The notes under the pieces: model-generated
Databases searched by the model: none
What the model was told of the DNA's origin: nothing
What the model saw: only the letters and a program-made list of their open reading frames with translations
Program-made: the position numbers and the translations under genes
Origin: Neoceratodus forsteri
Lineage: Eukaryota > Chordata > Ceratodontiformes > Ceratodontidae
Assembly: GCA_016271365.2 (NCBI GenBank)
Contig: CM057451.1
Location: 370,967,501-371,031,500 of the forward strand
Direction: 5' to 3'
Length of the DNA stretch: 64,000 nt
Shown: positions 56,795 to 64,000 of the stretch, piece by piece
Layout of the letters: each line of letters begins with the position of its first letter
How positions within the stretch are numbered: the first letter of the stretch is position 1

Positions 56795-56965
56795 GGTCTG
56801 GGAGGGCCGCCCCTTTTACAGGATAGGTGGACGTCAGTGTGCTGACAACTGCAGGGGTGGTCCCTCGCTGTAGGCTGCTATCAAGGCATTTTCTGTGGAG
56901 TCCTGGCACCTGGCGGCTTCAGTCCTACTGTACTGCCTGCTGCAAGAGCCCCCTCAAAGTAAGAT
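56795..56965. repeat. DIRS D right (5') ITR
   Basis: Inverted partner of 44297-44445. It ends at CTCAAAGTAAGATC and lacks the terminal extension. The next 180 bp (56966-57147) are unassigned intron before F. Confidence 0.88.
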
Positions 56966-57147
56966 CATCACATCAAAGTAGTCAGGAGCATTAAGATATT
57001 ATACACAGGCATCTTGACAGTTGTACAGGTGGTATTCCATTAGCAATTTAGGTGGATTTCTCGAGTAGTTTTTCCATTTCAAATAAAATATTTTTGAAGG
57101 CTTAGTGAACTGATACTGCAGGCCTACTGTACCTCAAAGGGAGACAG

Positions 57148-57345
57148 GAAAAAATTACTCACCTTAGAAATTATGTTTCTTCTAGTGGAGTCTTGCTGTA
57201 TTCTGACAAGTGCAGTTAGCCCCAGCCTTTAAACTGCCCCGGAGAACAATGGGTTAACTTTTTTATGCAGGGCATAGAATGTTGATCTCGAGCTCGGTTG
57301 ATGTCTCTGCCTGTTGTATTTTGAACTGCAACCGTCAGATCTTTA
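57148..57345. repeat. DIRS F left (3') ITR with terminal extension
   Basis: 57188-57342 pairs with 62661-62815. The extension has AAAATTACTCACCTTAGAAA, with sense GTGAGT at 57162-57157. Its right palindrome arm has one change compared with C. Confidence 0.9.
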
Positions 57346-57607
57346 CGAGCAAAAACTCACTAGGTGTTCTGTGTGGAAACTGTAAAATTTTTACTAGCCA
57401 ACTGGCAGAAAAATAATCTTTTGGGTTCCCAAGGGAAGACTCAAGTCAGGAAACACAAAACACAAAACACAAAAAACAATTAAAACTGAAATAACATATC
57501 ACCCCATGAATAACAGAGGGTGCAAAGGGGCACCCCTGGAGTGCCAACACTGCGCCTGCCCACCCACATCCCAAAAAATCCAGGTTCTGAGAGGGGAGGT
57601 CAGAACC

Positions 57608-57700
57608 CAGCAAGACTCCACTAGAAAAAACATAATTACTAAGGTGAGTAATTTTTTCTTCAAACAGCATGAAGTCTTGCTGTATTCTGACAAGTGCAGA
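57608..57700. repeat. DIRS F internal complementary region
   Basis: CAGCAAGACTCCACTAGAA to ATTACTAAGGTGAGTAAT is the reverse complement of the left outer end, with the palindrome intact here. CTTCAAACAGCATGAAGTC then TTGCTGTATTCTGACAAG is the reverse complement of the right outer end. Plus-strand GTGAGT is at 57644-57649. Confidence 0.9.
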
Positions 57701-57729
57701 CTACCAAGCAGTACCTCCATGGAGGAGGG

Positions 57730-58606
57730 ACAGAACCTACTTTGGGAATAGGCTCTGAAGTACTGCTGTGCCAAACCGAGCATCACTCCTAGCCTAGATA
57801 TCCAGAGAGTAATGCCTGATAAAGTTATGTACTGTTTTCCAGGTGGCTACTTGACAGATTTCTAAGAGAGGCAGGAAGCAGCTGTACCTCTTGTAGAGTG
57901 AGCCCTCAGGCCTGAGGGTGGAATCTTTCCCAGTTTCTCATAACAGAATTGTATACAAGACACAATCCACCTAGCAATAGTTCTCTTGGTGGCAGGTTTG
58001 CCCTTTCCTACCTCTCCATAAGTGAGGAACAACTGGAGGGAATCAAACCTGTGACCCTTGGCACGCTCTATGTAGTAGCTAACGGCTCTTTTAACATCCA
58101 AACTGTGTAGCCTCCTCTCCCCTGATGAAGAATGATCAGTGAAGTAAACAGGGAGAGACAGACTGATTCAGGTGGAAATCTGAAACCACTTTAGGCAAGA
58201 ACTTTCTGTTAGTTCTAAGGACCACTTTATCTCTGTGAAAAGAGATGAAATCAGGTTCTACTGACAGGGCCTGCAATTCACCGATACATCTAGCAGAAGT
58301 AATGGCTACCAAAAACACAGTTTTCCAAGTCAAGCACTTAAGCTCTGCTGAGGACATGGGTTCAAAGGGAGGTTGCAGAAGCTGAGCAATGCAAACATTA
58401 AGATCCCAAGCAGGAGCAGGAACCCTTAAGGGGGGATTGGTATGAAGCAATCCTTTGAAAAATTTACAGAATACAGGGTGGGATGACAGTGAAGAAGACT
58501 TACCTACTGACAGGAAAGCAGAAACAGCAGACAAGTGTACCCTGAGAGTAGCTGTTCTGAGGCCCAGGCTATTAAGATGGACCATATAATCCAGAACTGT
58601 AGGCAA
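57730..58606 (-). pseudogene. DIRS F tyrosine recombinase, broken
   Basis: 58136-58606 (156 codons) covers the N-terminal domain end (TATLRVHLSAVSAFLSVGKS) and the first Arg box (KTVFLVAITSARCIGELQAL). It continues to DFISFHRDKVVLRTNRKFLP. 57862-58101 has ERAKGHRFDSLQLFLTYGEV and the HxxR box RAHSTRGTAAS, fully intact. The end (57730-57860) reads FIRHYSLDI, then a stop, then ARFGTAVLQSLF, so the nucleophile Tyr is present but followed at once by TAG. All catalytic residues are legible. Confidence 0.9.
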
Positions 58607-58772
58607 CTCAGCAGTATCTGGGGAGATATGCCTCTTGGAACACCAAATGCTGAATCTCTTCCATTTGGAGTTATAAGACTTTCTGGTGGAAGGCTTTCGA
58701 GAAGCTTTGAGAATATCCAGAACTCCCTAAGACAGATGCAAATCTGCAAACTCACTCTTCAAGAGCCATGTC

Positions 58773-60560
58773 TTAAGATTGATAGACTGAAGATTGGGGT
58801 ACCAAATCCTCCCCTGAGAGGAGGTTAACAGGTTGTAATTCCTGGGAAGAGACAGGGGAAGATGGACTGCTAAGGACAGCTACAAGGGGTACCATGGCTG
58901 CCTGGCCCAGTCTGGAGCAATCAGAATCACTTTGCAAGGTTGTGACCTTATCTTGACTAGAACTTTGAACAGAAGAGGGAAGGGGGGAAAAGCATACAGA
59001 AATTTCACTTCCCAGTTCAGAATCAGAGCATCCAGGGGGACTGAGCCCAAGACTGGGGATCTGCAACAAAAAAGAGGAAGCTGGTGATTGTCTGGGGCTG
59101 TAAAAAGATCTACCTCTGGAGTGCTCCATCTTGAAAAAATCACCTTCAATACCAGAGGATCCAGGGCCCATTCGTGATGGCCCTGAGATATTCTGCTCAG
59201 TGTATCTGCTAGGACATTATCCTTCCCTGGAAGGTGAACTGCTATCAGAGAGGTCTGCAGGCAATAAGCCAGGGACCACAACTTCATTGCTTCTGTGCAC
59301 AAGGCCGTAGACCGAGTGCCTCCTAGCTTGTTGATGTACCACATGGTGGTGGTGTTGTCCGTTCTGACCTGAACCACCTTGTTCTGTACTGACTGGGAAA
59401 AAGCTTGCAGTGCCAGAAACACTGCTCTGAGTTCCAGGAGAGTGATGTGTAGAAGAGATTCCTGAGGAGACCACAGTCCCTGGGTGGTGAGATCCCCAAA
59501 ATGGGCTCCCCAGTCCAGCAGGGAAGCATCTGTGGTAAGGACCACTGAATGAGACTGAGTGGCAAATGGAACCCCTTGCCTCAAATTGTCCTGATCCTGC
59601 CACCATTGCAGGGTTTGGATCAGAGTTCAAGTCACTGGGATTAGTTTGGTAAGGGAATCCTTTCTTTAGGACCAAAAAGCTCTCAAGTGAAAGTGAATGT
59701 CCCTCATCTGGAATCTTGCACCTTGGACCACTGCTGCAGAAGCTGCCATGTGGCCCAAGAGCTGAAGGAAATGCCTTGCTGGTCGAGAGACCTGAAGGCT
59801 GAATGAAGAAGCCAGCTCCATGAGAGCTCTTGCATTTACCAGGGGAAGGAAGGCTCTTGCTTTTACCGTATCCAGCTCTGCTCCTAAGAAGGTGAGGAGC
59901 TGCACTGGTTCGAGAACTGACTTTGGTAGGTTGAGAAGAAATCCTAAAGAAGTGAGCACTTGCTGGGTTACTTGCAGGTCTGACTTGACTTGGTCTGGAG
60001 ACTGGCCCACTATGAGCCAGTCGTCCAAATACGGAAAAACGGAAATCTTTTGTCTTCCTAGGAAGGCAACAACTACTGCCAGGCACTTTGTGAAAACCCT
60101 TGGAGCTGAGGTTAGGCCAAAGGGCATTGCTCTGAACTGACAGTGGCCTGAAGGCAACTCGAACCTGAGGTACTTTCTGTGGGAGCACCTGATGGGAATG
60201 TGAAAGTAGGCATCTTTGAGGTCCAGGGAGGCTAGCCAGTCCCCTGGCCTTAGAGGGAAGGATAATTCCCAGAGTTATCATCTTGAACTTTGGCTTTAAA
60301 AGATGTTTGTTCAGATATCTTAAGTCCAGGATGGGTCGCCACTCTCCTGTCTTTTTGGGAGTCAGGAAGTACCTGGAGTACAGTCCTTTGCCCCAGTGTA
60401 GGGTACGTACTCTATAGCTCTTAAAGCTAGGAGAGAAGAAACCTCTGCCTCTAGGGCAAGCGTTTCCGAAAGATTTGCAGGTGGAAAGATGTGGCCCTCA
60501 TCTTTGGAAATTTTTTGAAGCTGAGAACCAGTCCCTGGCTTACTACTTCCAGGACCCACT
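58773..60560 (-). pseudogene. DIRS F reverse transcriptase-RNase H, broken
   Basis: RT: ALEAEVSSLLALRAIEYVPY (60362-60559), then KMITLGIILPSKARGLASL ending in a frameshift at motif A. 59666-60157 (163 codons) follows with CQFRAMPFGLTSAPRVFTKC and VFPYLDDWLIVGQSPDQVKS (YxDD). RNase H is one 234-codon frame (58880-59584) with VVLTTDASLLDWGAHFG (Asp), TLLELRAVFLAL (Glu), QVRTDNTTTMWYIN (Asp) and GKDNVLADTLSR (Asp). The complete tail PEVDLFTAPDNHQLPLFC to KFLYAFPPFPLLFKVLVK follows, then VILIAPDWARQPWYP. This is the best view of the post-RNase H domain. Confidence 0.9.
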
Positions 60561-60611
60561 TGTCTGATGTAACAGACATCCAGTCCTAGACAAAGTAAGC
60601 CAGCCTGTCCC

Positions 60612-62285
60612 CTACTGGGATAGGACAGTCGACCCAGGCAGACCCATCAGGGTGTCTGCTTGGCAGGGGCTAATGGCTGAGGGGTGGATGCAGGCCTGCT
60701 CATCCTCCTTCTGCCTCTCCCTCTGAAGAACCCTCCCCTCCCCTGCGAAAAGGAAGAATAGGCCTGAGCTTGGTAAAAAGGCCTTTGAAAAGGCCTGCCC
60801 TGCCCCTAGACTGCTGCCTTTGAGGAGTTGCCTGCCTTTCCTTGGCCTGAGCACTCCTGTAAGTGGTCCTGTACTCGTCCATTTTCTTGATGTAATTCTC
60901 TGTCTGCTCCCCAAACAGAGAATTACCCACTAAAGGAAAATCCATGGCCTTAGCCTGGGTATCCTGTGAGAGGCTAGTACATCTGAGTCAAGCCATTCTC
61001 CAAAGAGCTACAGATGTAGCCATGACTCTTGATGACACATCATTGGAGTCCACAGCAGCATGAAACTGAACTTTTGATGCCTCAATCCCATCTGCAGCCA
61101 CCTCCTCCAGCTCCTTGGCAAGCTGGGGGGAAGCCTGTTTAGCGAGTGCCAGTACAGTGTCCCACCTGGACTTCTGGTATCTGGCTGTATAGGCCATATA
61201 ATTTGCCTGCCTGAGTCCCAAGGAAGATGCCATGTACTGCTTTTTTGCCATGGCATCAATCTTCCTGGAGTCCTTGTCTGGGGGTGTGATGCCAAGGGAA
61301 TGTTTGCCTTATTGCAGGCAGCAGCCTGTACAACCCCAACATGGCTGCATTTCTGATAAAGGAACTCCGTATCTGAGCCTGAAAGTGTATACCTCTTGTC
61401 CATTCTTCTATCCACAGGAGGTATGGAATTGGGAGACTTCAGAATTTTTTGTGTCTGTTTCCCAAAAGATTTGTGGAGGGGAAAAGACAGTCTCCTGGAC
61501 TCTGGGATGTCCATCATCTCTACATAGTCAGACTCCTCCTGATCCTGCACTGCCTCCTCCATAGGAAGCTGGAGGGTCTCAGCCACCTTTCTGTAAAACA
61601 TAAAGTGGGAAGGGGGACTCAGAAAGCCTAGGAGGAGAAACACCTGAAGGTCTGTCTGGGGAGATGTCCGGATCAATAGGCACATCCAGACTTTCACCAT
61701 CACCATATTCATCTCACAACTCTCCTTCCTCCTCAAACTCTGGTTCATAAAATTCTTCCAGGGTATAATCGTGAACCGGGGAGACCGACCAAACCGAGCC
61801 CCTGCCAAAAGGTGCCGGATCAGTTGGAACCGGGCGAAGCGATTCCACAATACAAATCGCTTTGGCTATTTCTTTGGCGGTCAGAATAGGAGATTCTAGA
61901 TCCGAACCAGACGATTTTTCTTTGCGTTTCTTTTTTGCCAGAACTGACCCCTTGGGATCGGATCTCCTTTTGCCCGAAGAAGTATCGCCCTGGTCAGAGG
62001 GCACTCCTTCTGGTTCAGTCGGAACCGAACCGGGCTGGCCATCCGGGTCAGCGGACTTCTCGGCCTCCCTTTCCCTCAGTCTACCTAATCTCTTTTTCAA
62101 GGATAGAGTTGGGAAAATTTTTTACAAATTTGGCAGTCTGAATCGAGGTGGTCAAACCACAGACAATAAACACAGGTGGTGTGGGGATCGGCCTTAGCAA
62201 AGACTTCCCTCACACTCACTGCAGTGTTGAAACCCAGTGGGCCCGTGTTTTTCTTGGGTTTCTCAGACATGGCCAACCTAACCAA
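60612..62285 (-). pseudogene. DIRS F gag-like ORF1, broken
   Basis: The Met at 62285 is followed by a basic stretch and the CCHC knuckle CVYCLWFDHLDSDCQIC (62097-62285). 61714-62100 is charged (KKRLGRLREREAEKSADPDG). 61008-61850 includes RRMDKRYTLSGSDTEFLYQK, and 60988-61251 includes AKKQYMASSLGLRQANYMAY, the block shared with C and E. 60700-60945 has FPLVGNSLFGEQTENYIKKM and ends in Gly/Arg-rich sequence. At least four frame changes occur. It resembles C throughout. Confidence 0.85.
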
Positions 62286-62660
62286 ACTTACCCTTTTTTC
62301 CGCAACTGCCAGGCAAGACTCCCCTATCGGTTCCTGACCGTGTCACGGGTCTTGGAAAAAAAACTACTAAAACCCGTTCTTTTTAGAACCGATACGGACT
62401 GGTAACCACACACTAAAGTAAGATACAAAAATTACCTGAACTATCAGTTCAGCCGAACCGATTCACACTTTTTACAAGTTCTCACAGAAAACAGAACAAA
62501 ACCTATCTAGTACTCAGGGTACCACAGACAGAGACTCGAACCGACTATGTGGAAACTAAATTTCAGTAGAAAACAGACCGAAAACCCACACTTCAACCGA
62601 CTTTGAACCAAGCTGCAGGAGAAATCTCCGGAGTGACTGTTCAGTGAGGCGGAGTAAAGA

Positions 62661-62824
62661 ATCTGACGGTTGCAGTTCAAAATACAACAGGCAGAGACAT
62701 CAACCGAGCTCGAGATCAACATTCTATGCCCTACATAGAAAAGTTAACCCATTGTTCTCCAGGGCAGTTTAAAGGCTGGGGCTAACTGCACTTGTCAGAA
62801 TACAGCAAGACTTCATGTTGTTAG
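62661..62824. repeat. DIRS F right (5') ITR
   Basis: Inverted partner of 57188-57342 with about four substitutions (for example CCAGGG against CCCCGG). It ends near CTTCATGTTG and lacks the terminal extension. Confidence 0.9.
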
Positions 62825-62894
62825 AACACATCCTGTATTGAGGGCTTGAGTTCTGATCCCTTTTATAGAATAAGCCACAAGTTTATACAGAGTT

Positions 62895-63075
62895 AGTCTA
62901 AAGTAGTTAAGAATGCATGGGACAGACATAACGGAATTCTGGAGGTCAGGGGTAAGAGGAAACAGATGTCTAGAAAAACGTAAAGGGAACTTACAAGCTC
63001 AAATGGGCAGACTGGGTGGGACACATGCCCTTATCTGCCGACAGTGTCTATGTATCTATGGAACATACTTGTACC
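62895..63075 (+). mobile_element. CR1-like 3' end fragment
   Basis: AGAATGCATGGGACAGACAT matches the last coding bases of the CR1-like copy at 10755-10776. TGGGCAGACTGGGTGGGACA, TTATCTGCC and TCTATGTATCTATGG match its 3' UTR and tail. Only about 180 bp remain. Confidence 0.82.
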
Positions 63076-63713
63076 ACAAGGTCAGCTATAATGAAACAAA
63101 GTGATTCAACAAGGCATGAATCTAAGGGGTTTGCTCTTGCAGCCCGGTGGCGCTGAAGGTTGAGGCGCTGGACACCACACCACGCCAGCAACTCGGGTTC
63201 GGAAACGTACTCTGGTCGTTTGGGGGTCAGCCGGGGAGGTAAAGATTGAGTGTCCAGAGGACTGCTCTCCTTCCTCAGGGTGGGGAGTTTGTGCTGCGTG
63301 CGTCAGCACAAGAGGGGTTCGGCCCACGCCCAGGGTGCTTGGCTGCCTCCGCGGAGGTGGAGACAGCTGCTGCGCCCACTGCACAGGCGGGGGAGAAAAT
63401 GGAGGAAAAATACCAGGACCCGGCAGGACCCATGATTGCCCCTATGGGCAAGAGGACATACCCCTCCGAGGGGGGGTCGTAGCCCCTGCCAGGTCCGCAG
63501 AGGTGGTACAAATAATGTCGTGATTAAAAAACATAAAAAAAAAGGTTTGCTCTAGAAATGAACTAAATCTGAATGATGATAATTGCAAAACACAGCCGTG
63601 CTTCAACTGTAACAACAAATTTAAGTGCTTGATTTCCTACTGTGTTAATTGTTCCAAACTTGTAGTCTTGCAAATTTCTATTATTAATTAATTGTAAAGT
63701 ATCCACTACACAG
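63076..63713. other. AGO3 intron beside the exon, with a possible A-tailed retroposon
   Basis: 63130-63525 is GC-rich and ends in an A-rich tail (63524-63544), as a SINE or processed copy would. I do not recognise its source and see no tRNA-like box pair that I would trust. 63545-63713 is A+T-rich intron leading to the donor site of the exon. Confidence 0.4.
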
Positions 63714-63719
63714 ACTTAC
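63714..63719 (-). other. AGO3: Splice donor GTAAGT of the AGO3 exon
   Basis: The plus strand reads ACTTAC, so the minus strand gives a consensus GTAAGT right after the GGA codon that ends the exon. Confidence 0.85.
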
Positions 63720-63840
63720 TCCAGCAGCTGCCACAGGCAGTGGGTTAGCTGTATAAAGGCTTCTTTTCCCATCATACACTGGTCTGCGGTCTCCAAATAT
63801 TGTCACCTTAAAATGCTGGACCATAGAATCCACCACCTCC
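63720..63840 (-). CDS. AGO3: Argonaute-3 internal exon (N-domain part)
   Basis: The minus strand encodes, after one leading base that completes a split Arg codon, 40 residues with [36 protein letters not shown] and a final Gly. These match vertebrate AGO3 near residues 70-112. AGO1, AGO2 and AGO4 differ at VTIFGDRRP and RSLYT. AGO3 is a cytoplasmic guide-RNA-binding protein of the RISC complex, and this part lies in the N domain. The 121-bp length equals the conserved exon length I recall for vertebrate AGO genes. It is bounded by CTGCAG and GTAAGT. The frame is clean, with no stop or shift. Transcription runs right to left, so everything from 1 to 63719 lies in the following intron. Confidence 0.9.
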
Positions 63841-63865
63841 CTGCAGAAAGAGGAAACAGTCAGTT
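63841..63865 (-). other. AGO3: Splice acceptor and pyrimidine tract of the AGO3 exon
   Basis: On the minus strand the intron ends with a tract reading GTTTCCTCTTTCTGCAG, a good pyrimidine tract with AG at 63842-63841. Confidence 0.85.
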
Positions 63866-63879
63866 TTGAAGAACAATTT

Positions 63880-63975
63880 GTACAAGTAATATAGGAGTCG
63901 CCAGATAGTTTGGTGCCTTTTACTGGACCAACATATGACTTGTACAAAGATGGTATAGTACACAAGTTTTCAGGG
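63880..63975 (-). repeat. Possible SINE 3' module
   Basis: On the minus strand CTTGTACAAGTCATATGTT is followed by GGTCCAGTAAAAGGCACCA. This order (TTGGTCCARTAAAAGG plus a short 3' piece) is typical of the conserved 3' ends of several vertebrate tRNA-derived SINEs. No head or A/B boxes are visible before the window ends. Confidence 0.3.
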
Positions 63976-64000
63976 CCCAACAGGTCCCTTCAGCAGGTGA

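Larger units (their letters stand above)
44265..56965 (-). mobile_element. DIRS element D, interrupted by L2, DIRS E and a TIR element
   Basis: The 3' part (44265-46437) carries ITR, ICR and recombinase. The 5' part (52688-56965) carries RT-RH, gag and the 5' ITR. The break holds DIRS E (46438-52260) and a small TIR element (52278-52687). An L2 3' fragment (44701-45090) sits at the ICR. Without the insertions D is about 6.1 kb. It shares its outer ends with A and B but has its own inner ITR. Confidence 0.9.
57148..62824 (-). mobile_element. DIRS element F
   Basis: This is a 5.68-kb DIRS copy closely related to C in coding sequence and terminal extension. The ITRs differ at about four of ~155 positions, so it is also a recent insertion. 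Order on the minus strand: 5' ITR (62661-62824), gag, RT-RH, recombinase, ICR, 3' ITR. Frameshifts and stops make it non-functional as read. Confidence 0.93.

Noticed and set aside
59217..60281. A 354-codon open frame on the minus strand in DIRS F
   Set aside because: Only its first ~20 residues are real RT sequence. After a frameshift it is the wrong frame, and RT motifs continue in the neighbouring frame at 59666-60157.
1..63713. Search for the next AGO3 exon on the minus strand
   Set aside because: None of the minus-strand frames I examined shows the expected conserved continuation of the AGO N domain after the Gly that ends this exon.

Overview
This window is vertebrate nuclear DNA. It appears to be the inside of one very large intron of the Argonaute gene AGO3, packed with nested retroelements. 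The only host coding sequence I recognise is a 121-bp exon on the minus strand (63720-63840). It encodes part of the AGO N domain, has an AG acceptor and a GTAAGT donor, and its residues match AGO3 better than the other vertebrate AGO paralogues. Nothing to its left resembles the next AGO exon, so the downstream intron is at least 63.7 kb if the exon is used. The DIRS, CR1, L2 and Tx1/L1-like LINE content together with the giant intron suggest a non-mammalian vertebrate with a large genome. A caecilian or salamander is my favoured guess, but the species cannot be fixed from the sequence.

Layout: 1-1436, unassigned intron. 1437-11614, a TIR-bounded element whose core is two inverted arms of a ~62-bp minisatellite. 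It is split by DIRS element A (3164-11152), which is itself split by a CR1-like LINE (9058-10915). 11780-35480, one Tx1/L1-like LINE (L1a, plus strand) broken into four ORF2 pieces. The breaks are a composite insertion at 14921-23465 (CR1 tail, second L1 ORF1, DIRS B, two opposed L2 copies), DIRS C at 23890-29555 and a CR1-like element at 29868-32751. 35490-42985, a near full-length L1c on the minus strand, tail-to-tail with L1a. 44265-56965, DIRS D, interrupted by an L2 3' fragment, the complete DIRS E (46438-52260) and a ~0.4-kb TIR element. 57148-62824, DIRS F. 62895-63075, a CR1 tail. Then the AGO3 exon.

All six DIRS elements (A-F) lie on the minus strand, the sense strand of AGO3. Five carry the DIRS gene order gag, reverse transcriptase-RNase H, tyrosine recombinase; B keeps only the recombinase and a scrap of ORF2. 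All have inverted terminal repeats (ITRs) and an internal complementary region (ICR) made of the reverse complements of both outer ends. The A/B/D, C/F and E subfamilies differ in ITR sequence. No element looks fully intact: every recombinase, RT and gag frame I followed has stops, frameshifts or substitutions. The most unusual shared signal is a short palindromic extension, found only at the 3' outer end and in the ICR, that contains a splice-donor-like GTRAGT in all six copies.
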